Source of the DNA: Embleya sp045207785
Lineage (GTDB): Bacteria; Actinomycetota; Actinomycetes; Streptomycetales; Streptomycetaceae
Direction of reading: 5' to 3'
DNA length: 64,000 nucleotides
Assembly: GCF_045207785.1 (NCBI RefSeq)
Contig: NZ_CP108776.1
Location: forward strand, 2,728,001-2,792,000
Positions 1 through 8,313 of this stretch are shown piece by piece. Made by a program: the position numbers and the translations under genes. Under the pieces are notes generated by a model. The model saw only the letters and a list, made by a program, of their open reading frames with translations, did no database searches and was not told the DNA's origin. The stretch's first letter is position 1. Each line of letters begins with the position of its first letter.

Positions 1-547
1 CCCACATGCGGTAGCCGGCCGCCTTGCCGAGCACCACGAGCGCGGTGGCCACGCCGCCGCCGGCGCCCTGGACGAGCACCGTGCCGCCGGGGCGCACGCC
101 CGAGTTGGTGAACAGCATCCGGTACGCGGTCAGCCAGGCCGTGGGCAGGCAGCAGGCCTGCTCGAAGGACAGCTCGGGGGGCTTGGGCAGCAGGTTCCAG
201 CGCGGTACGGCGACCTTCTCGGCGAATGTGCCGTCGTAGCGCTCGGTCAGGATCGACCGGGGCTCGTCCGTGCCGAGGCCGCCGATGACCGAGTGCACGA
301 CGACCTCGTTGCCGTCCTCGTCGATCCCGGCGGCGTCACAGCCGAGGATCATCGGCAGCTGCTTCTCGGTGATGCCCACGCCCTTGAGCGTCCACAGGTC
401 GTGGTGGTTGAGCGACGCGGCCCTGACGGTCACGGTCGTCCACCCGGGCGGCAGGGCCCCGTCGTGACCCGGCTCGGGTCGTTCCCCGAGCCGGAGACCG
501 GACAGCGGATCCTGGGCATCGATGCTCACGGCACTCACGGCAAACAT
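1..547 (-). CDS. MDR-family zinc-binding/quinone-type dehydrogenase, 3' end cut by window
   Basis: About 182 N-terminal residues are visible, reading from an ATG at 547 towards the window edge, so the C-terminal half is missing. The sequence has the GroES-like N-terminal fold of medium-chain dehydrogenases (LNHHDLWTLKG, then LGCDAAG) and enters the Rossmann nucleotide-binding domain at VQGAGGGVATALV. This fits an NAD(P)H-dependent quinone or alcohol oxidoreductase. The usual structural-zinc cysteines are not visible in this part, so zinc dependence is uncertain. It lies downstream of the malic enzyme gene on the same strand, separated by a hairpin, so it is probably its own unit. The family call is firm; the substrate is unknown. 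Confidence 0.8.
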   Translation of the reverse strand, partial: MFAVSAVSIDAQDPLSGLRLGERPEPGHDGALPPGWTTVTVRAASLNHHDLWTLKGVGITEKQLPMILGCDAAGIDEDGNEVVVHSVIGGLGTDEPRSILTERYDGTFAEKVAVPRWNLLPKPPELSFEQACCLPTAWLTAYRMLFTNSGVRPGGTVLVQGAGGGVATALVVLGKAAGYRMW

Positions 548-564
548 GGGGAAACCCTACTGAC

Positions 565-598
565 GCGAGGGGCCCACCCGACCGGGCAGGCCCCTCGC
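565..598 (-). terminator. Hairpin terminator after malic enzyme gene
   Basis: Perfect 10-bp arms (GCGAGGGGCC and its complement) enclose a 14-nt loop. There is no T tract, as is common in high-GC actinomycetes. It sits between the stop of the malic enzyme gene and the next start on the minus strand. Confidence 0.6.
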
Positions 599-682
599 GG
601 CGGCGGATCGCCACGGATCCCGATCGATCGTCGGACGGTCGGCGAGGAGCCGTCGGGCGATCGTCGATCCGCGGGCCGCGGC

Positions 683-1876
683 TCAGATGCGCGCGACGCC
701 GTCCCTGCGGGCGGCCTCGGCCACGGCCTTGGTGACCGCCGGGGCGACCCGCTCGTCGAAGGGCGACGGGATCACGCAGTCCGGCGCGAGCTCGTCGGCG
801 ACGACCGCGGCCAGCGCCTCGGCGGCGGCGACCTTCATGCCCTCGGTGATCCGCTTCGCGCGCACCGACAGGGCGCCCGCGAAGACGCCCGGGAAGGCGA
901 GCACGTTGTTGATCTGGTTCGGGTAGTCGCTGCGCCCGGTCGCGACCACGGCCGCGTACTTGTGCGCGAGGTCCGGGTCGATCTCCGGGTCCGGGTTGGC
1001 CATCGCGAAGATGATCGCCTGGGGCGCCATCGTCGCCACGACCTCCTCGGACACCTTGCCCGCGGACACCCCGAGGAAGACGTCGGCACCGTCCATCGCG
1101 ACCTCGATGCCGCCCTTGAGCTTGGCCTTGTTGGTCAGCTCGGCGATCATCCGCTTGATCGTCGTGAGGTCGTCGCGGCCCTCGTGCACGATGCCGCGGC
1201 TGTCCACGACGCACAGGTCGCCGATGCCGGCCTCGATCAGGATCTTGGCGATCGCGATGCCGGCCGCACCCGCGCCGGAGATGACCGCGCGCAGGTCGGA
1301 CAGCTGCCGCCCGGTGACGGTCGCCGCGTTGCGCAGCGCGGCGAGCGCGACGATCGCGGTGCCGTGCTGGTCGTCGTGGAAGACCGGGATGTTCAGTCGC
1401 TCCTGGAGCCGGCGCTCCACCTCGAAGCAGCGCGGGGCGCTGATGTCCTCGAGGTTGATGCCGCCGAACGACGGCGCGAGCCGGGCGATCGTGTCGACCA
1501 GCTCGTCGACGTCGGTGCAGGAGAGGGCGAGCGGCACGGCGTCGATGCCGGCGAACTCCTTGAACAGGATCGCCTTGCCCTCCATGACCGGAAGCGAGGC
1601 GGCCGGCCCGATGTCGCCCAGGCCGAGCACCGCGGTGCCGTCGGTGATGACGGCGACCGTGTTGGACACCCAGGTGTACTCGTGGACGAGTTCCGGGTTC
1701 TCGGCGATGGCCGTGCAGACACGTGCCACGCCGGGCGTGTAGGCGAGGGACAGGTCGTCCCGGTTGCGCACCGGAACCGTCGAACGGACTTCCATCTTGC
1801 CGCCGCGGTGCAGGGCGAAGACCGGATCGAGTTCGTCCGTCGCCGTGCTGTCCGTGGGGATGATCTCCGCTGCCAC
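683..1876 (-). CDS. Malic enzyme (oxaloacetate-decarboxylating malate dehydrogenase)
   Basis: A 397-residue short-form malic enzyme converting malate to pyruvate and CO2 with reduction of NAD(P). The N-terminal domain carries SLAYTPGVARVC and DGTAVLGLGDIGP. The metal and substrate region follows (HDDQHGTAIV), then a Rossmann domain with GAGAAGIAIA and the ANPDPEI signature. It lacks the C-terminal phosphotransacetylase-like domain of the long MaeB form. The start is GTG at 1876 with an AGGGG-type ribosome site just upstream. It is divergent from the CGNR gene across about 260 bp that contain an imperfect inverted repeat near 1996-2010. Cofactor preference (NAD or NADP) cannot be decided by eye. 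In storage-lipid-producing actinomycetes this enzyme links the TCA cycle to pyruvate and NADPH supply. Confidence 0.93.
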   Translation of the reverse strand: MAAEIIPTDSTATDELDPVFALHRGGKMEVRSTVPVRNRDDLSLAYTPGVARVCTAIAENPELVHEYTWVSNTVAVITDGTAVLGLGDIGPAASLPVMEGKAILFKEFAGIDAVPLALSCTDVDELVDTIARLAPSFGGINLEDISAPRCFEVERRLQERLNIPVFHDDQHGTAIVALAALRNAATVTGRQLSDLRAVISGAGAAGIAIAKILIEAGIGDLCVVDSRGIVHEGRDDLTTIKRMIAELTNKAKLKGGIEVAMDGADVFLGVSAGKVSEEVVATMAPQAIIFAMANPDPEIDPDLAHKYAAVVATGRSDYPNQINNVLAFPGVFAGALSVRAKRITEGMKVAAAEALAAVVADELAPDCVIPSPFDERVAPAVTKAVAEAARRDGVARI

Positions 1877-2134
1877 AGTGACCCCTTAGTCAACATCGTC
1901 AGTAGAAGGTGCAGCTCTCAGAGCGCGATCGCAGGCTGCGGGCCTCAGCGACATCGGCGCTTCGTGCAGCGCACATGATCCGGCTGAGGTTACGGGGGTC
2001 ACCCGTGACGCCGATTTTGGCACACCCCCCACATGGGGGTACGACGGGGCGATGAACCGATTGCCACCTTTTTGTGATGGTGCGCCAGACCCCTTGTTGC
2101 AACTGGACGAGACGCTAGTGCCACCCGCAGTAGG

Positions 2135-2818
2135 GTGACAGTAACCGCCGCCACATCCGACCCCGATGAATCGCGCGTAACGCGCGTGAAATCGAACCGG
2201 CGGGTTCGTTGGTCGCGGCCCCGGCCCGCGACCGCGACCGAAGGGCAGCCGTTGGATCTCTCCGCCTACGCCGAGCACGCGGTCCGCCTGGTCAACACCG
2301 AGCAGCCCGCGCGCGGTGTTGACCTGCTGCGCTCCGCCGAGGACGTGCTGGAGCTGATCGCACCCGTTCGGCGGATCCCGCCCCGAGTGACGGACGGCGA
2401 CGTGACCCGCCTGCGCTCGGTCCGCACCCGGCTGCGGGCGGTCTTCACCGACGCCGCAGCCGGCCGCGAGGCCGACGCGGTCGCGACGCTCAACGGCGTG
2501 CTCGCCGAGTTCCCCGTGCATCCGCGCCTGACCGGCCACGACGCGAGCCCGTGGCACCTGCACCTGGCGGGCGACGCGGTCGGCGCGGCGGAGGGCTTCG
2601 CCGCGATAGCCGGCATGGGACTCGCGGTCCAGTTGTCCGCGCACGGCATCGAACGCCTGGGCGTGTGCCACGCCCAACCGTGCCGCAACGTGTTCCTCGA
2701 CCTGTCCGCGAATCGGTCCCGCCGGCACTGCTCGGATCGGTGTGCGACCCGCGCGAATGTCGCGCTGTATCGGGCCAGGCGCAAGGCTCGTGATCCACAG
2801 CCGGACAGACATGCCTGA
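2135..2818 (+). CDS. CGNR zinc-finger (ABATE domain) protein
   Basis: A 227-residue soluble protein. The C terminus has a treble-clef type zinc finger with cysteines in CHAQPCRNVFLD, then RRHCSDRCATRANV, the hallmark of the CGNR family (the eponymous CGNR reads CRNV here). The preceding region is the helical ABATE-type domain thought to precede such fingers in stress-induced transcription regulators. GTG at 2135 is used here. The first 30 or so residues are basic and could be an over-extension, because no clear Shine-Dalgarno lies upstream. The gene precedes the sigH operon on the same strand but with about 260 bp between, so it is probably separate. DNA binding is inferred from the family only. 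Confidence 0.8.
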   Translation: MTVTAATSDPDESRVTRVKSNRRVRWSRPRPATATEGQPLDLSAYAEHAVRLVNTEQPARGVDLLRSAEDVLELIAPVRRIPPRVTDGDVTRLRSVRTRLRAVFTDAAAGREADAVATLNGVLAEFPVHPRLTGHDASPWHLHLAGDAVGAAEGFAAIAGMGLAVQLSAHGIERLGVCHAQPCRNVFLDLSANRSRRHCSDRCATRANVALYRARRKARDPQPDRHA

Positions 2819-3078
2819 CATTTGCGGGTTGATCGGCGGCGGACTGTGGCACATGTACATGGACGGCATGATCTCGCCATGCGAAATTACCAAAGTCCGG
2901 TACACTACGTACTCGTCAAATCACATATCGTGACGTACCGTCGGGTAGACAGTCGCTTCGGCCATTCCCGCATCGGTGACGACAGTTGCCGGCCGGCGCG
3001 GTAGCGTCGCTGGGGTTCCCCCCGACATCGGTGGTGACCGCCCTGGCGGCCACCCACAGCAGCACCTTGGAGGTGAGG

Positions 3079-3510
3079 GTGTCCCAGCGATCCGCACACA
3101 CGGCGGACGAAGCCGGCACCGGACAGCGTGACTTCGTCGAGGTCCGACTGCCTGCCGAAGGTGCCTATCTCTCCGTCCTGCGCACTGCCACGGCGGGCCT
3201 CGCGGCTCGGCTCGATTTCACCCTCGACGAGATCGAGGATCTGCGCATCGCGGTCGACGAGGCCTGCGCGATGCTGCTCGACCAGGCCGTACCCAACGGA
3301 ATCCTCTCCTGCGTGTTCAACCTCGTGGGCGACGCGCTGCACGTCACCGTGTCGGCGCCGACCACCGACGGCCGAACACCCGCGCGCGACACGTTCGCCT
3401 GGACCGTCCTGTCGGCTCTCGCCGGTGAGGTGGACGCGACGGTGAACGAGGACAAGGTGGTCAGCATCAGCCTGCACAAGAAGCGCGGTGGCGGGCCGGA
3501 GCAGACGTGA
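3079..3510 (+). CDS. Anti-sigma factor, RsbW-like HATPase (RshA/UshX type)
   Basis: A 143-residue GHKL-type serine kinase-like protein: FVEVRLPAEGAYLSVLR opens the domain, and FTLDEIEDLRIAVDEACA is the N-box helix typical of RsbW/SpoIIAB proteins. The start is placed at GTG 3079, five bases after GGAGG. An in-frame extension to 2986 is possible but has no ribosome site. The stop overlaps the sigH start by four bases, so the two are translationally coupled. Known family role: it sequesters the cognate SigB/SigF-type sigma factor until an anti-anti-sigma factor releases it. The gene pair matches the S. coelicolor sigH locus. A GGGTAG motif at 2943 resembles the -10 of SigB-type promoters and could reflect autoregulation, but a clear -35 is not seen. 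Confidence 0.85.
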   Translation: MSQRSAHTADEAGTGQRDFVEVRLPAEGAYLSVLRTATAGLAARLDFTLDEIEDLRIAVDEACAMLLDQAVPNGILSCVFNLVGDALHVTVSAPTTDGRTPARDTFAWTVLSALAGEVDATVNEDKVVSISLHKKRGGGPEQT

Positions 3511-4487
3511 GCAGTGGTGTCGAAGGCGCGGCCAACGAACCGCAGCCGAGCGCGGCCTCACCCGACGAGGCCGCCGGGCGCGGCCGAGGGGAGGGTGAGG
3601 GCATGGTGAGCGACGCGAGCATGACGATGGACGGTGGCGTTCAGGCCGCCGGAGCCGCGGAACCGACCGGTCCCGCGGGGCCCACGGGTCCCGCGGTGCC
3701 GAGTCGGCGACGGGCCGGATCCGAACGCCACGCCCACGACCGTGAGATCGCCCGCGGCTTGTTCGCCAAGCTCGCGGAACTCGAATCGGACCCGCCCGCG
3801 CGGGCGGCGGTGCGCGACCGGCTGGTGGAGATGCACCTGCCGCTCGTCGAGCATCTCGCCCGCCGGTTCCGCAATCGCGGCGAGCCGCTGGACGACCTGA
3901 TCCAGGTGGCCACGATCGGCCTGATCAAGTCGGTCGACCGGTTCGACTCGGATCGCGGGGTCGAGTTCTCGACCTACGCGACCCCGACGATCGTCGGCGA
4001 GATCAAGCGGCACTTCCGGGACAAGGGTTGGGCGGTGCGGGTTCCGCGCCGGCTCCAGGAGCTGCGGCTCGCGTTGACCTCGGCCACCGCCGAGCTCTCG
4101 CAGCGCAACGGCCGCTCCCCCACCGTCGCCGAGCTCGCGGTCCAACTCGGGATCTCCGAAGAGGAAGTGCTCGAGGGCCTCGAATCGGCCAACGCCTACA
4201 GCACGCTGTCCCTGGACGTACCGGACACCGACGACGACTCCCCCGCCGTCGCCGACACCCTGGGCGCCGAGGACGACGCACTGGAAGGCGTCGAGTACCG
4301 CGAGTCGCTCAAGCCGCTCCTGGAGCAGCTTCCGCCGCGCGAGAAGAAGATCCTGCTGCTGCGCTTCTTCGGGAACATGACGCAGTCCCAGATCGCGCAG
4401 GAGGTCGGCATCTCGCAGATGCACGTCTCGCGGCTGCTCGCGCGCACCCTCGCGCAGCTGCGCGAGCGCCTGCTCGTCGAGGAGTAG
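3507..4487 (+). CDS. sigH: SigB/SigF/SigG-family stress sigma factor
   Basis: A 326-residue group 3 sigma factor. After about 75 low-complexity residues rich in G, A and P, region 2 contains HLPLVEHLARRFRNRGE, DDLIQVATIGLIKSVDRF and FSTYATPTIVGEIKRHFRD. Region 3 follows (RNGRSPTVAELAVQLG). Region 4 ends with LPPREKKILLLRFF and the helix-turn-helix MTQSQIAQEVGISQMHVS. GTG 3507 overlaps the anti-sigma stop (GTGA). An internal ATG at 3603 follows a GAGGGTGAGGG run and could give a shorter isoform, as reported for SigH in S. coelicolor. Expected role: osmotic and general stress transcription under control of the upstream anti-sigma factor. Confidence 0.92.
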   Translation: MSSGVEGAANEPQPSAASPDEAAGRGRGEGEGMVSDASMTMDGGVQAAGAAEPTGPAGPTGPAVPSRRRAGSERHAHDREIARGLFAKLAELESDPPARAAVRDRLVEMHLPLVEHLARRFRNRGEPLDDLIQVATIGLIKSVDRFDSDRGVEFSTYATPTIVGEIKRHFRDKGWAVRVPRRLQELRLALTSATAELSQRNGRSPTVAELAVQLGISEEEVLEGLESANAYSTLSLDVPDTDDDSPAVADTLGAEDDALEGVEYRESLKPLLEQLPPREKKILLLRFFGNMTQSQIAQEVGISQMHVSRLLARTLAQLRERLLVEE

Positions 4488-4525
4488 CACCGGGCGGCGG
4501 AACGGCACCCGACACGTGCGTGACG

Positions 4526-4559
4526 GCGGCCCCGGACCGATCGCTCGGTCCGGGGCCGC
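4526..4559. terminator. Bidirectional hairpin between convergent genes
   Basis: A perfect 15-bp stem (arms begin GCGGCCCCGGACCGA) with a TCGC loop sits between the sigH stop and the stop of the convergent membrane-protein gene. Confidence 0.75.
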
Positions 4560-4578
4560 GGTCGTGCGTGCTCGGCAC

Positions 4579-5022
4579 TCAGCCCTGTGGGGCCTGGCGC
4601 GCCTGGTGGTGTGCTTCCAGCGCGTTGTACATGGTGGGAGTCGCGAGGACCACGATCGTCGCGGCGCCCACGATCATCGTGGCGATCCCGATCGCCATCT
4701 GATCGGCCTTGATCAGATACCAGCCCATGCCGACCACGATCAGGTTGGCGGTGATCGCCGGCGAGCGGCTCCAGCGCCGGCCGCGCAGCATGCCCACGAA
4801 CGCGGCGACTATCCCGGCGGCCAGGATCAGCAGGTAGATGCCGATCGCGACGCCCTCGGAGGCGTTGGACGGGTGGCCGAACTCGCTCCGGAAGGTCAGA
4901 TAGAGGGAGTAGCCGAGCAGCGCGAGCGCCTCGATGCCGACCACGGCGGTGCAGACGCGCCAGGTGAGGGGGAGGGCCCCGACGGGGTCCGACTGTTCCT
5001 GGGAGGAAGGGCTCTCGGTCAC
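4579..5022 (-). CDS. Small four-helix integral membrane protein, function unknown
   Basis: 147 residues with four hydrophobic spans at about 20-45 (TAVVGIEALALLGYSLYL), 58-79 (IGIYLLILAAGIVAAFVGML), 88-104 (ITANLIVVGMGWYLI) and 108-130 (IGIATMIVGAATIVVLA). The short N terminus is acidic. GTG 5022 is chosen because TACAGT (plus strand 5029-5034) ends six bases upstream, the pattern of a leaderless actinobacterial transcript, and no Shine-Dalgarno exists. It is divergent from the lipid kinase, whose own -10 lies within 75 bp. No catalytic motif is visible. I do not recognise a function. Confidence 0.8.
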   Translation of the reverse strand: MTESPSSQEQSDPVGALPLTWRVCTAVVGIEALALLGYSLYLTFRSEFGHPSNASEGVAIGIYLLILAAGIVAAFVGMLRGRRWSRSPAITANLIVVGMGWYLIKADQMAIGIATMIVGAATIVVLATPTMYNALEAHHQARQAPQG

Positions 5023-5095
5023 CCGACGACTGTAACCGGGGCCCGCGCGCGTCCGGGCCACGGGAGTCCTACCAGCCGGTAGATACGCTGTCGTC

Positions 5096-6025
5096 ATGCG
5101 CGCCCTTCTCGTCGTGAACCCCAAGGCCACGACCACCAGTGAGCGGACCCGGGACGTCCTGGCGCACGCGCTCGCCGGCGACCTCAAGCTCGACGTGGTG
5201 AGCACCGAGCACCGCGGGCACGCCGCGGAACTGGCCCGGCAGGCGACGGAGGACGGGCTCGACCTCGTGATCGCCCTGGGCGGCGACGGCACGATCAACG
5301 AGGTCGTCAACGGCCTGCTCGTGGACGGCCCGGCACCGTCGCTGCCGGCGGTGGCCGTGATCCCGGGCGGCAACACCAACGTCTTCGCCCGCTCCCTGGG
5401 CATGCCGAACGAGCCCGTGGCGGCGACCGGCTTCGTACTCGACGCACTGCGGGCGGGGCGCAGCCGGGAGATCGGGCTCGGCATGGCCGACGAGCGCTGG
5501 TTCCTGTTCTGCGGCGGCCTGGGTTTCGACGCGGACGTGGTCGGCCGGGTCGAGGACCGCCGGGCGCGGGGCCGGCGATCGACCCACGGGTTGTACGTGC
5601 GTTCGGCGATGCGCCGTTTCTACGGCGGGCGGGACACCCGCAAGCACGGACCGCTGACCCTCGAGGTCCCGGGCCTGGATCCGGTCGAGGGAATCTGCCT
5701 CGGCATAGTGCAGAACGCGGTGCCGTGGACGTTCTTGGGCAATCGGCCGCTGAATCCCTGTCCGGAAGCGTCATATGACACCGGGTTGGACCTCTTCGCG
5801 CTCACTCGGATGTCAACACTGCCCACATTGCGCCATCTGGCCCAGATGCTGGGCTCCACGGGTAATGCTCCACATGGGCGTCACGTCGTGTCCCTGCACG
5901 ACTGCGATGCGTTCACTCTTCGGGCTGAAGAACCCGTTTCTCTTCAGGTCGATGGGGACCATCTGGGAGAACATCGGAGTGTGACCTTCCGGGGGGTTCC
6001 CCGTGCACTGCGTGTGATTGTGTGA
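5096..6025 (+). CDS. Diacylglycerol/lipid kinase family protein (DagK/YegS type)
   Basis: A 309-residue lipid kinase with the nucleotide-binding signature ALGGDGTINEVVNGLL near residue 60 and IPGGNTNVFARSLG near 95, both diagnostic of the DAGK catalytic domain. The C-terminal beta domain ends with VSLQVDGDHLGEH, the usual closing motif. The likely role is phosphorylation of diacylglycerol or a related lipid for phospholipid turnover; the exact lipid is unknown. ATG 5096 follows TACGCT (5084-5089) by six bases and lacks a ribosome site, so the mRNA is probably leaderless. The stop overlaps a hairpin terminator. Genes of this type commonly sit between sigH-like loci and wblE in Streptomyces. 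Confidence 0.88.
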   Translation: MRALLVVNPKATTTSERTRDVLAHALAGDLKLDVVSTEHRGHAAELARQATEDGLDLVIALGGDGTINEVVNGLLVDGPAPSLPAVAVIPGGNTNVFARSLGMPNEPVAATGFVLDALRAGRSREIGLGMADERWFLFCGGLGFDADVVGRVEDRRARGRRSTHGLYVRSAMRRFYGGRDTRKHGPLTLEVPGLDPVEGICLGIVQNAVPWTFLGNRPLNPCPEASYDTGLDLFALTRMSTLPTLRHLAQMLGSTGNAPHGRHVVSLHDCDAFTLRAEEPVSLQVDGDHLGEHRSVTFRGVPRALRVIV

Positions 6026-6052
6026 GTGGAAGGGCCTTTCGGCCTTTCACTC
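6024..6052 (+). terminator. Terminator overlapping the lipid kinase stop
   Basis: An interrupted inverted repeat (GAGTG-AAGG pairing with CCTT-CACTC) begins within the stop codon. Confidence 0.55.
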
Positions 6053-6267
6053 GAACGCAATAACCGCTTCACCCCTTCGATGTAGTGGTGTGACCTAGTC
6101 GACACCGATGATTTAAAAAATCCTGGCCCAAGGGGGTTGTATCGGCGGCCGAGGTTTGTAAGGCTCTACGAGGCGGCAGGGACGTGGCCGAAAGGTCATC
6201 TTCACCGCCCGAATCCACTGCCAAACCTGGGGACCGACTTTGTCGGCCCCTTGCTTGTCGGGGGGTT

Positions 6268-6283
6268 CGTGAAAGCGTTCACA
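6268..6283. promoter_or_regulatory. CRP/FNR-type operator upstream of wblE
   Basis: CGTGA-AAGCGT-TCACA matches the CRP consensus TGTGA-N6-TCACA at nine of ten defined positions. It lies about 60 bp before the wblE start. The M. tuberculosis orthologue whiB1 is known to be controlled by the CRP protein Rv3676. Binding here is inferred. Confidence 0.5.
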
Positions 6284-6341
6284 TTCACAAGCCACAGCGC
6301 GGGGCCGGAAGCCCCCGCTGACCCACGAGGAGTTGGACCGC

Positions 6342-6596
6342 ATGGACTGGCGCCACGTTGCTGCCTGCCGTGACGAAGACCCGGAGCTGTTCTTCCCGAT
6401 CGGCAACACCGGTCCCGCTCTGCTTCAGATCGAGGAGGCGAAGGCGGTCTGCCGCCGTTGCCCCGTGATGGAGCAGTGCCTGGGCTGGGCTCTCGAGTCC
6501 GGTCAGGACGCGGGTGTGTGGGGCGGTCTCAGCGAGGACGAGCGTCGCGCTCTCAAGCGCCGCGCCGCCCGCAACCGCGCACGCGCCTCCGCCTGA
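6342..6596 (+). CDS. wblE: WhiB-like [4Fe-4S] transcription factor WblE (WhiB1 orthologue)
   Basis: 84 residues with the four cluster cysteines at C9, C37, C40 and C46 (AVCRRCPVMEQCLGWAL), the GVWGG turn at about 58-62 and a basic tail (RRALKRRAARNRAR), exactly the WhiB1/WblE layout. ATG 6342 follows GAGGAG by nine bases; the upstream ATG at 6333 gives three extra residues and is less likely. WhiB1 binds the primary sigma factor and DNA and its cluster is nitric-oxide sensitive. The long 5' region (6053-6341) holds a CRP-like site and a GC-rich hairpin (about 6299-6317). It converges on pdtaS, as in Mycobacterium. Confidence 0.95.
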   Translation: MDWRHVAACRDEDPELFFPIGNTGPALLQIEEAKAVCRRCPVMEQCLGWALESGQDAGVWGGLSEDERRALKRRAARNRARASA

Positions 6597-6644
6597 TCAC
6601 ACGGCAGATCGACTGATCACACCGGGATATCCGGGCTTTACCTC

Positions 6645-6695
6645 GCAGTTGCCCCGTCAGGGTCCATTCGGACCAAGGCGGGGCAACTGCTTTTT
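6645..6695 (+). terminator. Rho-independent terminator after wblE
   Basis: A 12-bp perfect stem (GCAGTTGCCCCG and complement) is followed by TTTTTG. A smaller hairpin (GGTCC/GGACC) sits in the loop. This is one of the few T-tailed terminators in the window. Confidence 0.85.
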
Positions 6696-6765
6696 GCCCT
6701 CCCGATGTTCGGACCCGCCCGAATGGATGGGACCGGGCCCGACCGCGTGCGGTCGGGCCCGCCGC

Positions 6766-8244
6766 TCAGCGGCGCTGGCGGATCTGCAGATCGAGCGTGA
6801 CGATCGTGCCGCCGGCCGGGTTGGGCACCATGTCGAAGCGACCGGCCAATTCGCTGCCGACCAGCGTGCGGACGATCTGCAGGCCGAGGTTGCCCGAGAC
6901 CTGCGGGTCGAAGTCCGACGGCAGGCCGATCCCGTCGTCGGTGACGGTGATCAGCAGGCGCTCCGCGCGCCGCTCGGCGTGTACCTCCAACGTGCCGACG
7001 CGGTCCACGAACGACGGGTCGTCGAAGGCGTGTTCCAGCGCGTTCTGGAGCAGCTCGGTCAGCACCATGGCCAGCGGCGTCGCGGTCTCCGCGATCAGTT
7101 CGCCGAAGTTCCCGTGCCGGGCCGTGCGCACCCGCACCGACGACGCGGCCACCTCGGTGACCATCGACAGCACGCGATCGGCGATCTCGTCGAAGTCCAC
7201 CCGCTCGTCGAGCGTCTGGGACAGCGTCTCGTGCACGATCGCGATCGAGCCGACCCGGCGGACCGCCTCCTCGAGCGCGGCCCGGGCCTGCGGCGCGTCC
7301 ATCCGGCGGGCCTGCAGGCGCAGCAGCGCGGCCACGGTCTGCAGGTTGTTCTTCACCCGGTGGTGGATCTCCCGGATGGTCGCGTCCTTGGTGATCAACT
7401 CGCGCTCGCGCCGGCGCAGTTCGGTGACGTCCCGAAGCAGCATGATCGCGCCGATCCGCTCCCCGCGCGGCTTGAGCGGGATCGCGCGCAGCTGGACCAC
7501 CGCGGCCGGGGTCTCGACCTCGGTCTCGCGCGGCGCCCAGCCGCTGGCCACCGCCGAGATCGCCTCGTCGACCGGCCCCTCGTGCGGGGCGAGTTCGGCG
7601 GTGATCCGGCCGAGGTGGCAGCCGACGAGGTCGCTGGTGAGGCCGAGCCGGTGGTAGGCGGAGAGCGCGTTCGGGCTCGCGTACTGCACGATGCCGTCGA
7701 CGTCGAGCCGGATCAGCCCGTCGCCGACGCGCGGTGAGGCGTCCATGTCGAGCAGTTCGCCCCCGTGCGGAAACGTCCCTGCGGCGATCATCTGCGCGAG
7801 GTCGGCGGCGCTCTGCAGGTAGGTCAGTTCCAGCCGGCTGGGCGTACGCGCGGTCAGCAGGTTGGTGTTGCGCGCGATCACGCCGATCACCCGGCCGGCC
7901 CGCGAGACCGGGATCGCCTCGACCCGCACCGGCACGTCGTCGCGCCACTCCGGGTCGCCCTCGCGGACGATCCGGCCCTCGTCCAGGGCCGCGTCCAGCA
8001 TCGGCCGCCGGCCGCGCGGGACGAAGTCGCCGACCAGGTCGTCCTGGTGCGAGGTGGCGCCGGTGTTCGGGCGCATCTGGGCGACCGCGACGTACTGCCC
8101 GTCGCGGGTGGGGATCCACAGCACCAGGTCGGCGAACGACAGGTCCGCGAGCAGTTGCCACTCGGACACGAGCAGATGCAGCCACTCGAGATCGGCGGGG
8201 GGCAGCGCGCCGTAGCGGCGGACGAGATCGTTCATCGAGGGCAC
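6766..8244 (-). CDS. pdtaS: Two-component sensor histidine kinase PdtaS
   Basis: A 492-residue soluble kinase. Residues about 20-150 form a GAF-like domain (WLHLLVSEWQLLADLSFAD), about 170-280 a PAS domain (DGLIRLDVDGIVQYASPNAL), then the HisKA_2 dimerisation box EIHHRVKNNLQTVAALLRL with the phospho-acceptor near H294, and a HATPase domain with VLTELLQNALEHAF, DDGIGLP and NLGLQIV. In actinobacteria it phosphorylates the ANTAR RNA-binding regulator PdtaR, which is not in this window. GTG 8244 is preferred over ATG 8235 because TACGCT (plus strand 8251-8256) ends six bases upstream, implying a leaderless mRNA. It is adjacent to wblE, as in M. tuberculosis. Confidence 0.92.
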   Translation of the reverse strand: MPSMNDLVRRYGALPPADLEWLHLLVSEWQLLADLSFADLVLWIPTRDGQYVAVAQMRPNTGATSHQDDLVGDFVPRGRRPMLDAALDEGRIVREGDPEWRDDVPVRVEAIPVSRAGRVIGVIARNTNLLTARTPSRLELTYLQSAADLAQMIAAGTFPHGGELLDMDASPRVGDGLIRLDVDGIVQYASPNALSAYHRLGLTSDLVGCHLGRITAELAPHEGPVDEAISAVASGWAPRETEVETPAAVVQLRAIPLKPRGERIGAIMLLRDVTELRRRERELITKDATIREIHHRVKNNLQTVAALLRLQARRMDAPQARAALEEAVRRVGSIAIVHETLSQTLDERVDFDEIADRVLSMVTEVAASSVRVRTARHGNFGELIAETATPLAMVLTELLQNALEHAFDDPSFVDRVGTLEVHAERRAERLLITVTDDGIGLPSDFDPQVSGNLGLQIVRTLVGSELAGRFDMVPNPAGGTIVTLDLQIRQRR

Positions 8245-8313
8245 ACACGCAGCGTACTTTCCATCCGGCCTGCGATCCTGGCCACCCCACTCCGCAGCAC
8301 CTGCGAGGTCTCG

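Noticed and set aside
293..1978. Long plus-strand open frame (561 codons) across the malic enzyme gene
   Set aside because: Antisense shadow of GC-rich coding sequence. Arg/Gly/His-rich, no ribosome site and no family resemblance; the minus-strand malic enzyme is unmistakable.
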